DNA of 64,000 bases from Paenisporosarcina sp049671445 (GCF_049671445.1 NZ_JBATUX010000118.1:62001-126000); one strand, 5' to 3'; numbered from the stretch's first letter, positions 26,601 through 34,521 are shown. Translations and numbers: made by a program. The notes: generated from the letters alone by a model not told the origin.

Positions 26601-27239
26601 GAATTAGGTTCAGTAAATGTATCTTCAATTGAAGAGTTTGAACGTGTTTCAGAACGGCATTCGTTTTTAACTGAGCAGCGTCAAGATTTAATGGATGCGA
26701 AAGAAACGTTACATGAAGCCATCAAAGAAATGGATGAGGAAATGACGTTGCGTTTCAGTGATACTTTCCATGCGATTCGTGCTCAATTTGGACGAGTATT
26801 CAGAGAATTATTTGGTGGTGGCCAAGCTGATTTACTATTAACTGATCCTGCGAATATGCTTGAAACTGGTATCGAAATCATCGCTCAACCACCAGGGAAG
26901 AAAAGACAAAACTTAAGTTTACTGTCGGGTGGAGAGCGAGCTTTGACTGCGATCGCCTTGTTATTTGCCATTTTGAATATACGTCCCGTACCGTTTTGCA
27001 TTCTGGATGAAGTCGAAGCAGCACTTGATGAATCGAATGTCGTTCGCTATAGTCAGTACTTGAAAAAGTTTAGTCATGATACACAATTTATCGTCATTAC
27101 TCATCGTAAAGGCACGATGGAAGGTGCCGATGTCTTGTATGGTATTACTATGCAAGAATCAGGAATTTCCAAATTAGTATCCGTAAAAATGCAAGAAGAT
27201 CAACCGACACTTGTCGCACAAGGGAGCGAAAGAGCTTGA
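23655..27239 (+). CDS. smc: Chromosome partition protein SMC
   Basis: 1194-residue condensin ATPase. N-terminal head begins FLKRLEVIGFKSFADR with Walker A GPNGSGKSN near residue 32; two long coiled coils flank a hinge at about 510-670 (LTGITGAVAELIQVK ... LTGGF); the C-terminal head has the signature LSGGERALTAIALLF near 1089 and Walker B CILDEVEAALDE near 1115. Start is UUG at 23655 behind CAGGAGGG; no ATG alternative. With ScpA and ScpB (not in the window) it compacts and segregates the chromosome. Stop overlaps the ftsY start by 4 bases. Confidence 0.96.
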   Translation: MFLKRLEVIGFKSFADRVGIDFVPGVTAVVGPNGSGKSNVTDAIRWVLGEQSAKSLRGAKMEDVIFAGSDSRKPLNFAEVTLILDNSDQRLPLDYNEISVTRRVFRSGDSDYLLNKQSCRLKDITDLFMDSGLGKEAFSIISQGRVDEILNSRPEDRRSIFEEAAGVLKYKLRKKKAENKLFETDDNLHRVLDILHELDDRMEPLQMQASAATDYLRMSEELKDVDLKLIAFDLTSVNKRLTEVMLEVDIFKQQEKELENVIGNMELEMQTVRGQLAKQDRLIDESQESLVEASSELERWDGRKQLMAEKRQNKDQQIEKLKSTIVDLEEDKVQLTNQLELKQMIATKSKAELRTVQNEVKQLDHLLKQTSAEIEVEIEDYKSTYIELLNEEATVKNELKHLDQQLLQQDEFKGKKTNEYKQITADLAEVEEQKNQVEQQLLQIRRSLNEKLTYYKDLQQTFSKEKDELESKQSMLYQAYQHQQQLKARKESLEALEADFSGFFQGVKEVLVAREKGQLTGITGAVAELIQVKASYAKALETALGGAMQHIVTDTDQDARKAIAFLKTKRSGRATFLPKTVMKSRKIQPDALRGITSHPSFIQTADELVSFDQSSKSIVENLLGNVIVVKDLEGASQIAKSIQYRYRVVTLDGDIINAGGSLTGGFTKQQSSVFSRKAELDELSLKLSGMDQTIHTAENQVSTLKMAIDKQVVLLESMKIEGEESRAQELELSSTSRELEAAFKRLKERAFISNSEAMDVTTRHKQAVEKKEHAHKRLFELKEELGKINETINRLTNLKSKNLSDRDQLTEQMAELRSRQAVLTEQLKVAELTVAEIQESIGKMTHKLDHATKEMQWYLNGDNQMGPTPIEIDQNLNDWTNKKKTLVGLIAKSKEKRTQTNNQLQQVELQLKKNEHLHKQQLDGLRAAEVKMNRFDVEQSTLHSQLEENYHVTIDEIELPNMETFEEEGSRKKVKLLKQSIEELGSVNVSSIEEFERVSERHSFLTEQRQDLMDAKETLHEAIKEMDEEMTLRFSDTFHAIRAQFGRVFRELFGGGQADLLLTDPANMLETGIEIIAQPPGKKRQNLSLLSGGERALTAIALLFAILNIRPVPFCILDEVEAALDESNVVRYSQYLKKFSHDTQFIVITHRKGTMEGADVLYGITMQESGISKLVSVKMQEDQPTLVAQGSERA

Positions 27240-28243
27240 GTTTCTTTAAAAAGATGAAAGAAAAATTATCAGGAACGAGTGAATCGGTTTCTGTTTCTGA
27301 AAAGTTTAAAGATGGATTATCAAAAACTCGTAATCAATTTACATCGAAAGTAAATGATTTAGTTGCAAAATACCGCAAAGTTGATGAAGATTTCTTTGAA
27401 GAGTTAGAAGATTTATTACTTCAAGCCGATGTTGGTGTAGATACGGTAATGGAACTAATGGATGCATTGCGCTTTGAGGTGAAACGTAAGAATATTAAAG
27501 ATACTGCTGGTATACAATCCGTTATTTCTGAGAAATTAGTCGAGATTTATGAATCTGGTGAGGAAGAATTTAACGGACTTGCTATTCAAGAATCTGGCTT
27601 AACGGTTATTTTATTTGTAGGTGTTAATGGTGTTGGAAAAACAACGACTATTGGTAAATTAGCACATCGCTTAAAACAACAAGGGAAAACGGTGATGTTA
27701 GCTGCTGGTGATACATTCCGTGCAGGCGCGATTGAACAGTTGCAAGTTTGTGGAGATCGTGTAGGTGTTGACGTCATCAAGCAATCTGAAGGTTCAGATC
27801 CTGCAGCGGTTATGTACGATGCTGTTCGTGCAGCAAAAAGCCGAGGTGTAGATGTATTGATTTGTGATACTGCTGGGCGTTTGCAAAATAAAGTGAATCT
27901 GATGAATGAGTTACAAAAAGTTCACCGTGTAATTGAACGTGAAGTGCCAGGCGCACCACATGAGGTATTACTTGCTTTAGACGCGACTACAGGACAAAAT
28001 GCATTGATACAAGCACAAGCATTTAAAGAAGCTACAAACGTAACAGGAATTGTCTTAACGAAGCTAGACGGTACTGCAAAAGGTGGAATAGTGTTAGCGA
28101 TTCGCAACAAGCTACATATTCCGGTTAAGTTTGTTGGTTTAGGTGAGAAAATGGATGATTTACAACCTTTTGATACTGAAAAGTATGTATATGGATTGTT
28201 TGCTGAAGGTTTAGAACAAGAAGAAGCTAATGAATTGAACTAG
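27236..28243 (+). CDS. ftsY: Signal recognition particle receptor FtsY
   Basis: 335-residue SRP receptor GTPase at the membrane. N-terminal A/N region (residues 1-95), then the G domain: GVNGVGKTTTIGKLA near 129, DTFRAGAIEQL near 160, DTAGRLQNKVNLM near 210, TKLDGTAKGG near 274. The UUG at 27236 overlaps the smc stop (TTGA). It forms a twin complex with Ffh, encoded 425 bases downstream. Confidence 0.95.
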   Translation: MSFFKKMKEKLSGTSESVSVSEKFKDGLSKTRNQFTSKVNDLVAKYRKVDEDFFEELEDLLLQADVGVDTVMELMDALRFEVKRKNIKDTAGIQSVISEKLVEIYESGEEEFNGLAIQESGLTVILFVGVNGVGKTTTIGKLAHRLKQQGKTVMLAAGDTFRAGAIEQLQVCGDRVGVDVIKQSEGSDPAAVMYDAVRAAKSRGVDVLICDTAGRLQNKVNLMNELQKVHRVIEREVPGAPHEVLLALDATTGQNALIQAQAFKEATNVTGIVLTKLDGTAKGGIVLAIRNKLHIPVKFVGLGEKMDDLQPFDTEKYVYGLFAEGLEQEEANELN

Positions 28244-28257
28244 ACAAGTAAAAATAC

Positions 28258-28286
28258 TTGACGCATCATGAGTTGCTAGATATGAT
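28258..28286 (+). promoter_or_regulatory. Strong SigA-type promoter for ylxM-ffh
   Basis: TTGACG (28258-28263), 17-base spacer, TATGAT (28281-28286). The -35 overlaps the 3' arm of a small hairpin (CAAGTA-AAAA-TACTTG, 28245-28260) just after ftsY. Confidence 0.78.
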
Positions 28287-28319
28287 ACAAGTAGAACACT
28301 GTAGGTGGGAGAGATCATG

Positions 28320-28655
28320 ATGCTACTTGAAAAAACGACACGCATGAACTTCCTTTTTGATTTTTATCAGTCATTACTGACAGATAAGCAAAGAAGTTAT
28401 ATGCATCTCTATTATCTAGATGATCACTCACTTGGAGAAATAGCGCACGAATATGAAATTTCTAGACAAGCTGTCTATGATAATATTCGCCGCACAGAAG
28501 CCATGTTAGAAGAGTATGAAGATAAACTACGCTTATTTGAAAAATTTCAGCAGCGCCAAGTTGTAATGGATCAGTTACAACAAGTAATACAGGCGGAACC
28601 TGTCAATAAAGAGCTAGCATTTGATTTGATTGTGATGCTAAAAGAATCGGATTAG
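28320..28655 (+). CDS. ylxM: YlxM family helix-turn-helix protein, SRP-associated
   Basis: 111-residue UPF0122 protein with a sigma-factor-like helix-turn-helix (DDHSLGEIAHEYEISRQAVY, about 34-53). In related bacteria it sits before ffh and is linked to the SRP pathway; its biochemical role is poorly known. ATG at 28317 and 28320 are adjacent; 28320 gives the family N-terminus (LLEKTTRMNFLFDFYQSLL) and 8-base spacing from GGAG. A GUG at 28305 is in frame but overlaps the ribosome binding site. Confidence 0.88.
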   Translation: MLLEKTTRMNFLFDFYQSLLTDKQRSYMHLYYLDDHSLGEIAHEYEISRQAVYDNIRRTEAMLEEYEDKLRLFEKFQQRQVVMDQLQQVIQAEPVNKELAFDLIVMLKESD

Positions 28656-28667
28656 GAGGCGGCATGC

Positions 28668-30023
28668 ATGGCATTTGAAGGATTAGCCGAGCGGCTGCAA
28701 GGAACCATCCAACGCATTAAAGGTAAAGGTAAAGTTTCCGAAGCAGACGTTAAAGAAATGATGAGAGAAGTTCGTTTTGCTTTAATCGAAGCAGACGTTA
28801 ACTTAAAAGTCGTCAAAGAATTCGTTAAAAAAGTAAGTGAACGTGCTGTGGGCGTGGATGTCATGAAGAGTTTGACACCGGGTCAACAAGTTATCAAAAT
28901 CGTAAAAGATGAGTTAACTGAATTAATGGGTGGCGAACAAAGCCCAATTCAATTTTCTAAAAAACCACCTACCGTTATTATGATGGTTGGTTTACAAGGT
29001 GCTGGTAAAACCACCACTACTGGTAAACTAGCGAACCTTTTACGTAAAAAGCACAACCGAAATCCCTTATTAGTTGCAGCAGATATTTATCGTCCTGCTG
29101 CTATTCAACAGTTACAAACGATTGGAAAGCAATTATCTCTTCCTGTATTTTCAATGGGGACAGATGTTTCTCCAGTCGAAATTGTACGTCAAGCACTTGA
29201 GAAATCAAAAGAAGATCATAATGATGTAGTCATCATTGATACGGCTGGACGTTTGCACATCGATGAAGTGTTAATGCAAGAATTGAAAGATATCCGTGCA
29301 TTAAAGGAACCCGATGAAGTGTTCTTAGTTGTTGACTCTATGACGGGTCAAGATGCTGTAAACGTAGCACAAAGTTTCAACGAAGCTATTGGCATTACAG
29401 GAGTTGTATTAACAAAGCTTGATGGTGATACACGTGGTGGTGCCGCATTATCTATCCGTTCAGTAGCTCAAAAACCGATTAAATTTGTCGGAATGGGTGA
29501 AAAAATGGATGCGCTTGAACCTTTCCACCCAGAACGTATGGCTTCTCGAATCCTTGGGATGGGTGACATGTTGTCACTGATTGAGAAAGCTCAAGAAAAT
29601 GTCGATGAAGAAAAGGCAAAAGAGCTTGAAGAGAAGTTTAGAACGCAAAGCTTTACATTTGACGACTTTATTGAACAACTGAATCAAGTGAAAAAAATGG
29701 GCCCTCTTGAGGACATCATTAAAATGCTACCTGGTGCAGGAAAAATTAAAGGATTAGAAAATGCCAAAGTGGATGAAAAGCAGATGAGTCGTGTGGAGGC
29801 TATAATTTATGCCATGACTCCTCAAGAAAAAACGACACCTGATATCATTAGTTCAAGTCGTAAGAAACGAATTGCAAAAGGATCGGGAACAACAATTCAA
29901 GATGTCAATCGATTACTAAAACAATTTGAAGACATGAAGAAAATGATGAAACAAATGTCGGGCATGCAACAAAAAGGCAAAAAGAAGATGAAAATGCCTG
30001 GTTTAGACTCTCTTTTTAAATAA
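28668..30023 (+). CDS. ffh: Signal recognition particle protein Ffh
   Basis: 451-residue SRP54 GTPase. N domain opens AFEGLAERLQGTIQRIKGKG; G domain has GLQGAGKTTTTGKLA near residue 108, DIYRPAAIQQL near 139, DTAGRLHIDE near 190, TKLDGDTRGG near 249. The C-terminal M domain (about 300-451), which binds 4.5S RNA and signal sequences, is methionine-rich at the end (KKMMKQMSGMQQKGKKKMK). AGGAGG precedes the ATG. The RNA gene itself is not in the window. Confidence 0.96.
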   Translation: MAFEGLAERLQGTIQRIKGKGKVSEADVKEMMREVRFALIEADVNLKVVKEFVKKVSERAVGVDVMKSLTPGQQVIKIVKDELTELMGGEQSPIQFSKKPPTVIMMVGLQGAGKTTTTGKLANLLRKKHNRNPLLVAADIYRPAAIQQLQTIGKQLSLPVFSMGTDVSPVEIVRQALEKSKEDHNDVVIIDTAGRLHIDEVLMQELKDIRALKEPDEVFLVVDSMTGQDAVNVAQSFNEAIGITGVVLTKLDGDTRGGAALSIRSVAQKPIKFVGMGEKMDALEPFHPERMASRILGMGDMLSLIEKAQENVDEEKAKELEEKFRTQSFTFDDFIEQLNQVKKMGPLEDIIKMLPGAGKIKGLENAKVDEKQMSRVEAIIYAMTPQEKTTPDIISSSRKKRIAKGSGTTIQDVNRLLKQFEDMKKMMKQMSGMQQKGKKKMKMPGLDSLFK

Positions 30024-30060
30024 TTTTCTCGTTAAATTTTAAGGTGTTAAGAAAAAACAC

Positions 30061-30089
30061 TTTACAAACAAATCAATCCTTGATAATAT
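30061..30089 (+). promoter_or_regulatory. Promoter for rpsP-khpA
   Basis: TTTACA (30061-30066), 17-base spacer, TAATAT (30084-30089), 39 bases before the rpsP ATG. Confidence 0.65.
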
Positions 30090-30127
30090 ACTATCTTGTG
30101 TGAAACTATTCGGAGGTGCTATTAAAC

Positions 30128-30400
30128 ATGGCAGTTAAAATTCGCTTAAAACGTATGGGAGCTAAAAAGTCTCCTTTCTATCGTATTGTTGTTGCTGACG
30201 CTCGTGCTCCACGTGACGGCCGTCAAATCGAAACAGTTGGTACTTACAACCCATTAACAAAACCAGCTGAAGTTAAGATCAATGAAGAACTAGCTTTAAA
30301 ATGGTTATCAAATGGTGCTAAACCATCTGATACAGTTCGTAACTTGTTCTCTGATCAAGGTATCATGGAGAAACACCATATCGCAAAAAACGCTAAGTAA
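30128..30400 (+). CDS. rpsP: 30S ribosomal protein S16
   Basis: 90-residue S16, which stabilises the 30S 5' domain. VKIRLKRMGAKKSPFYRIVV opens the protein and ADARAPRDGR and ETVGTYNPL follow, all family signatures. A GUG at 30116 is in frame, but GGAGG lies right over it; the ATG at 30128 is the start. khpA follows after 14 bases. Confidence 0.97.
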   Translation: MAVKIRLKRMGAKKSPFYRIVVADARAPRDGRQIETVGTYNPLTKPAEVKINEELALKWLSNGAKPSDTVRNLFSDQGIMEKHHIAKNAK

Positions 30401-30414
30401 TCGGGGGCAGCATA

Positions 30415-30648
30415 ATGAAGCAGCTGATTGAAACAATTGTTAAACCATTAGTTGATTATCCGGATGATGTTCGTGTTGAACTTGACGAAAATACAAACCG
30501 TATTGTCTACAAACTTTCTGTCCATGCTGAAGATATGGGGAAAGTAATTGGTAAGCAAGGACGTGTGGCGAAAGCGATTCGTACCATTGTTTATTCAGCA
30601 GCAAGCAGCCACCATAACAAAAAGACGTATGTCGATATTTTAGATTGA
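30415..30648 (+). CDS. khpA: KH-domain RNA-binding protein KhpA (YlqC)
   Basis: 77-residue single type II KH domain protein; GKVIGKQGRVAKAIRTIV (about 43-60) is the GxxG RNA-binding loop and helix. In several Firmicutes KhpA pairs with KhpB/Jag and affects cell elongation and small RNA function. GGGGG lies before the ATG. It ends in a strong terminator; in B. subtilis ylqD and rimM follow directly, but here repeat element B lies in between and ylqD is missing. Confidence 0.93.
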   Translation: MKQLIETIVKPLVDYPDDVRVELDENTNRIVYKLSVHAEDMGKVIGKQGRVAKAIRTIVYSAASSHHNKKTYVDILD

Positions 30649-30650
30649 TC

Positions 30651-30686
30651 AAAAAAGGAAGGAGCTCACAGTTCCTTCCTTTTTTG
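30651..30686 (+). terminator. Terminator after khpA
   Basis: AAAAAAGGAAGGA (30651-30663) pairs with TCCTTCCTTTTTT (3' arm ending at 30685), immediately after the khpA stop. It may be active on both strands. Confidence 0.88.
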
Positions 30687-30689
30687 TAC

Positions 30690-31200
30690 CGTTAAAAGAG
30701 TAAATTTGCGGCGAGCGCAGATTTACGATAAACATCAATATTCTATAAAAAGCTTTTTTAGAAATCAGGGAATCTGCCCCCTTTCCGCGGAAGAACAGGC
30801 AAGCCTCCACACTCGTACCTCAGCACGGGGGTCTTGCCAGCCAAGATTATGTCAAAGGAACTTTGACCATAATCTTGGCGACGAAGCTAGCGTAGCGATA
30901 CAACGCACTTTCATGTTTCGAAGCTAGCGTAGTGATGCAGAAACAGGAGCACGGGTTTTTAGGGTTTCCGCGGTAAGTCGCATATTCTCTTATTATCCTA
31001 AAAACAATTTAATTGAGCTTTATGAAAAGCTATGTTAAAGAATGCTGTTCATATTGAAGATCAATTGAAATAGTACATTTGCGACGAGTAACCGCAGGAG
31101 CGGCTCTATGAAGAATGAGACCCATAAGTATGTGGTTTTCATACTTGTTGGCTCATACGGAACGTGCGGCAAGCTCGGCAAGCGCAAATGAACGATTAAC
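30690..31200. repeat. Intergenic repeat element B (degenerate, hairpin-rich)
   Basis: About 590 bases between khpA and rimM hold no credible gene. GC-rich blocks resemble elements A and C (CCTTTCCGCGG, AAGCCTCC, and the tail GCGACGAGTAACCGCAGG at 31081). A 17-bp hairpin with a one-base bulge and GAA loop spans 30841-30878 and is followed at once by CGACGAAGCTAGCGTAGCG; a second copy of AAGCTAGCGTAG lies at 30921. Other hairpins: 30710-30726 and 31126-31147. It occupies the place of ylqD in B. subtilis. Confidence 0.6.
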
Positions 31201-31205
31201 AAGAG

Positions 31206-31211
31206 TATAAT
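31206..31211 (+). promoter_or_regulatory. Candidate -10 element for rimM-trmD
   Basis: Perfect TATAAT 30 bases before the rimM ATG; no convincing -35 at 16-18 bases. The genes need a start here because khpA ends in a strong terminator. Confidence 0.35.
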
Positions 31212-31240
31212 TAATAGAGCCTTTAATAGGAGTGATTTCA

Positions 31241-31756
31241 ATGGAATGGTATAACGTAGGTAAGATTGTTAATACACACGGAATTCGTGGTGAGGTTCGA
31301 GTGATTTCAAGTACGGACTTCCCGGAAGAGCGATATGCAGTTGGTAACAAACTTTCATTATTTCAAGAAGGAAAGAAAACGCCATTAGTATTAACAGTGG
31401 CTACTCATCGCCAACACAAAAATTTTGACCTTTTGACATTTGAAGGGTACTTGACAATTGAAATGGTGGAAGCTTTCCGAGGTGGTATCTTGAAAGTTTC
31501 TGAAAATCAATTAACTGATTTAGAGGGTAATGAATTTTATTTCCATGAAATCATGGGATGTACTGTTTTTGGTATTGATGGTCAAAAAATTGGTGTAGTA
31601 ACTGATATTTTACAAACAGGAGCAAATGATGTTTGGACTGTTACGCCTGAAAAAGGTAAAGCCCATTACATTCCTTACATTGAAGATGTAGTTAAAGAAG
31701 TCGATATTGATGGAAAGAAAATCGTTATTGACGTATTGGATGGCTTATTGTCATGA
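31241..31756 (+). CDS. rimM: Ribosome maturation factor RimM
   Basis: 171-residue 16S rRNA processing protein that binds S19 and helps mature the 30S head. N-terminal barrel starts YNVGKIVNTHGIRGEVRVIS; the C-terminal PRC-barrel part contains YFHEIMGCTVF and GANDVWTV, then IPYIEDVVKEVDI. AGGAG is 8 bases before the ATG at 31241; the GUG at 31232 overlaps it. Overlaps trmD by 4 bases. Confidence 0.94.
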   Translation: MEWYNVGKIVNTHGIRGEVRVISSTDFPEERYAVGNKLSLFQEGKKTPLVLTVATHRQHKNFDLLTFEGYLTIEMVEAFRGGILKVSENQLTDLEGNEFYFHEIMGCTVFGIDGQKIGVVTDILQTGANDVWTVTPEKGKAHYIPYIEDVVKEVDIDGKKIVIDVLDGLLS

Positions 31757-32493
31757 TGCATATTCATGTGTTGTCGTTGTTTCCGGCTATGTTCGAAGGC
31801 GTCTTTGGATCATCGATTTTAAAAAAAGCACAGGAAAAGCAGGCTGTTTCATTAGAGGTAACCGATTTTCGCGCGTATTCAGGCAATAAACATAGCCAGG
31901 TAGACGATTACCCTTATGGCGGGGGAGCAGGTATGGTATTAAAGCCAGAGCCCTTATTCCAAGCCGTAGAGGCTATATCTACCACCACGACAAAACCAAG
32001 AATTATTTTAATGTGTCCACAGGGTGAGCGCTTTACTCAAGCAAAAGCAGAAGAACTAGCTCAAGAAGAAGAGTTGATTTTTTTGTGTGGTCATTACGAG
32101 GGATATGATGAACGGGTTCGCGAACATTTGGTTACAGACGAAATTTCAATTGGTGATTTTGTTTTAACAGGCGGAGAACTTGGAGCAATGACGGTAATTG
32201 ATAGTGTCGTTCGTTTACTACCAGGAGTCCTCGGTAACGGAGATTCTCCGCTACAGGATTCATTTTCAACTGGGTTACTTGAACATCCGCACTTTACAAG
32301 ACCTTCAGAATTCAGAGGATTAAAGGTCCCTGATGTGTTGTTATCAGGTAATCATGCACTTATTGATCAATGGCGTCGTGAGCAATCTTTATATCGGACA
32401 TGGAGTAGACGTCCTGATTTGTTACACAATACGGAATTATCAGCGAGTGAACAAAAGAAAATTGCTCAGTGGGAGCAAGAAGTAAAGAAATAA
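31753..32493 (+). CDS. trmD: tRNA (guanine-37 N1) methyltransferase
   Basis: 246-residue SPOUT-class methyltransferase that makes m1G37 and prevents +1 frameshifts at proline codons. VLSLFPAMFEGVFGSSIL opens the protein; VDDYPYGGGAGMV (about 52-64), CGHYEGYDERV (about 113-123) and SIGDFVLTGGELGAM (about 133-147) form the knotted SAM site. ATG at 31753 overlaps the rimM stop; a second ATG (31756) follows immediately. Confidence 0.94.
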   Translation: MMHIHVLSLFPAMFEGVFGSSILKKAQEKQAVSLEVTDFRAYSGNKHSQVDDYPYGGGAGMVLKPEPLFQAVEAISTTTTKPRIILMCPQGERFTQAKAEELAQEEELIFLCGHYEGYDERVREHLVTDEISIGDFVLTGGELGAMTVIDSVVRLLPGVLGNGDSPLQDSFSTGLLEHPHFTRPSEFRGLKVPDVLLSGNHALIDQWRREQSLYRTWSRRPDLLHNTELSASEQKKIAQWEQEVKK

Positions 32494-32499
32494 TTTGTC

Positions 32500-32528
32500 T
32501 TGCTAACTACGGGGAGTTGTGGTATCAT
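32500..32528 (+). promoter_or_regulatory. Promoter for rplS
   Basis: TTGCTA (32500-32505), 17-base spacer, TATCAT (32523-32528). Transcription should begin near 32535, giving a structured leader of about 85 bases. Confidence 0.7.
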
Positions 32529-32534
32529 CTATTC

Positions 32535-32620
32535 TGTACTTCCTTTGTGAAGTGCCGAATTACGGTGTTCCGCTGCAGCCATAGTCGTTGGCAAGAGCAT
32601 CTGTCTAAGGAGAGAAAACT
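32535..32620 (+). ncRNA. L19 leader (autoregulatory mRNA element of rplS)
   Basis: The leader carries a first hairpin (ACTTC-CTTTGT-GAAGT), then CCGAATTACGG and the stretch GTTCCGCTGCAGCC, with GTTGGCAAGAGCA downstream. This resembles the known Firmicutes L19 leader family, in which L19 probably represses its own mRNA. The identification is from memory of the family; a covariance-model search would settle it. Confidence 0.55.
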
Positions 32621-32968
32621 ATGCAAAACATTATTACAGAAATCACTAAAGAACAACTTCGTACGGATCTTCCTGAATTCCGTCCTGGTGACACAGTACG
32701 TGTTCACGTTAAGGTAGTAGAGGGAACTCGCGAACGTATCCAAATGTATGAAGGTGTAGTAATTAAACGTCGTGGTGGCGGAGTAAGTTCAACATTTACA
32801 GTTCGTAAGATTTCTTACGGAGTAGGTGTAGAGCGTACATTCCCAGTACACACACCAAAAATTGCACAATTAGAAGTCCTACGTCGTGGTAAAGTACGTC
32901 GTGCGAAATTGTATTACCTACGTGATTTACGTGGTAAAGCAGCTCGTATTAAAGAAGCGCGCTACTAA
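32621..32968 (+). CDS. rplS: 50S ribosomal protein L19
   Basis: 115-residue L19 at the 30S-50S interface. FRPGDTVRVHVKVVEGTRER (about 20-39), YEGVVIKRRGGGVSSTFTVR and KISYGVGVERTFPVHTPKI are classic family sequence. AAGGAGAG precedes the ATG. Own promoter and leader; terminator at 32979. Confidence 0.97.
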   Translation: MQNIITEITKEQLRTDLPEFRPGDTVRVHVKVVEGTRERIQMYEGVVIKRRGGGVSSTFTVRKISYGVGVERTFPVHTPKIAQLEVLRRGKVRRAKLYYLRDLRGKAARIKEARY

Positions 32969-32978
32969 TAGTCTAATC

Positions 32979-33016
32979 AGAAAGAGAGCTTGGCAATCAA
33001 GCTCTCTTTCTTTTTG
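32979..33016 (+). terminator. Terminator after rplS
   Basis: Perfect 14-bp stem AGAAAGAGAGCTTG (32979-32992) with loop GCAAT and five T after the stem. Confidence 0.9.
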
Positions 33017-33042
33017 CTTGTCATTAATAATACTTGTACAAT
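33014..33042 (+). promoter_or_regulatory. Promoter for lepB
   Basis: TTGCTT (33014-33019), 17-base spacer, TACAAT (33037-33042), 30 bases before the ATG; it starts in the rplS terminator tail. Confidence 0.6.
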
Positions 33043-33071
33043 TAAACTAATTGAAGCAAGGAGGCAACAAC

Positions 33072-33632
33072 ATGGAACAAACTAAAAAAGAGAAGAATGA
33101 GTTTTGGGAATGGTCAAAAGCATTGCTCATCGCTTTTGGACTAGCCTGGCTGATACGTTTTTTTCTATTTACACCAATAGTTGTAGATGGAGAATCGATG
33201 ATGCCAACACTTGAAGATGGCGATCGTATGATTGTCAACAAAATTGGCTACGAAGTCGGAGAACCTGATCGATTTGATATCGTCGTGTTCCATGCGCCTG
33301 AAGAAAAAGATTACATAAAACGAGTAATCGGATTGCCAGGAGATCATGTTGCATATAAAAATGATCAGTTGTATATAAATGGAGAACCATTACCTGAACC
33401 TTATTTAGATGTAAAAAAAGAAGAAATTATTGAAGGTGCATTAACGGAAGATTTCACACTTGAAGATTACACGGAAGTGTCAGTAATCCCTGAAGGATAT
33501 GTGTTTGTCATGGGTGATAATCGTAGATATAGTAAAGACAGTCGAATGATTGGATTAGTTTCAATGGAGGAAATAATTGGCAGTACAAGTGTTATTTTCT
33601 GGCCACCAAATGAAATTGGACTTGTCCAGTAA
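33072..33632 (+). CDS. lepB: Type I signal peptidase
   Basis: 186-residue Sip-type signal peptidase with one N-terminal membrane anchor (about 17-38, ALLIAFGLAWLIRFFLF) and an outer catalytic domain. Nucleophile Ser in DGESMMPTL near residue 41, general-base Lys in YIKRVIGLPGD near 82, and GDNRRYSKDSR near 150. It cuts signal peptides from exported proteins. AAGGAGG is 8 bases before the ATG at 33072; the UUG at 33051 lies before the binding site. Its size matches chromosomal SipS/SipT types. Confidence 0.94.
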   Translation: MEQTKKEKNEFWEWSKALLIAFGLAWLIRFFLFTPIVVDGESMMPTLEDGDRMIVNKIGYEVGEPDRFDIVVFHAPEEKDYIKRVIGLPGDHVAYKNDQLYINGEPLPEPYLDVKKEEIIEGALTEDFTLEDYTEVSVIPEGYVFVMGDNRRYSKDSRMIGLVSMEEIIGSTSVIFWPPNEIGLVQ

Positions 33633-33651
33633 CAATGGAGGAGATTAAAAC

Positions 33652-34521
33652 ATGACCATACAATGGTTTCCGGGTCATATGGCGAAAGCTCGCCGAGAAG
33701 TTACAGAAAAATTAAAATTAGTTGATATAATTTTTGAATTAATTGACGCTAGGTTACCGTTATCGTCAAGAAATCCAATGATAGACGAAGTTATCGGACA
33801 AAAGACAAGGTTATTAATATTGAATAAAGCTGATATGGCAGATGATTTTAAAACGAAGGCATGGATTCGCTATTTTGAAGAGCGTGGTCATCGTGCAGTC
33901 GCAATCAACTCATTTGAAGGCAAAGGCTTGCAACAAGTAACTAACGCTGCCACTGAACTATTAGCTGAAAAATGGGAGCGTATGGTTTCTCGTGGGATTA
34001 AACCTCGTGCGATACGAGCGATGATTGTTGGGATTCCAAACGTAGGGAAATCTACATTAATCAATCGTTTAGCTAAGAAAAATCTCGCGAAAACAGGAAA
34101 TACTCCTGGGATAACGAAAGCTCAACAATGGATTAAAGTAGGGAAAGAACTTGAGTTATTAGATACACCAGGTATTTTATGGCCAAAGTTTGAAGACCAA
34201 TCAGTTGGTTATAAATTAGCGCTAACTGGAGCCATCAAAGACACCATTATTAATATGGAAGATTTGGCTGTATATGGCTTGCATTTTCTAGCTGATCATT
34301 ATCCTAAACGCATGGAAGAACGCTATAAACTTACTGAAGTTGATGAAGATTTAGTGAAAACCTTCGATCACATTGGAAAGCTTAGACGTGCGATTGGAAA
34401 TGGTGGAGAAATCGATTATGAAAAAGTTGCAGAACTCATCGTACGCGATATTCGTGGTCAACATCTCGGGAAATTAACTTTTGATATTGTAGAAGAGATG
34501 TCTACAACTACAGAACAATAA
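33652..34521 (+). CDS. rbgA: Ribosome biogenesis GTPase RbgA (YlqF)
   Basis: 289-residue circularly permuted GTPase required for late 50S assembly. WFPGHMAKARREV opens the protein; NKADMAD (G4, near 60) comes before GIPNVGKSTLIN (G1, near 126) and DTPGILWPK (G3, near 171); a C-terminal helical ANTAR-like domain follows. GGAGGAG before the ATG. It ends with its stop codon inside a terminator. Confidence 0.95.
   Translation: MTIQWFPGHMAKARREVTEKLKLVDIIFELIDARLPLSSRNPMIDEVIGQKTRLLILNKADMADDFKTKAWIRYFEERGHRAVAINSFEGKGLQQVTNAATELLAEKWERMVSRGIKPRAIRAMIVGIPNVGKSTLINRLAKKNLAKTGNTPGITKAQQWIKVGKELELLDTPGILWPKFEDQSVGYKLALTGAIKDTIINMEDLAVYGLHFLADHYPKRMEERYKLTEVDEDLVKTFDHIGKLRRAIGNGGEIDYEKVAELIVRDIRGQHLGKLTFDIVEEMSTTTEQ

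Noticed and set aside
30706..30927. 73-residue + strand frame in element B
   Set aside because: Same reasoning: covers a large hairpin, no ribosome binding site, no family match. I also looked for a ylqD remnant here and saw none.
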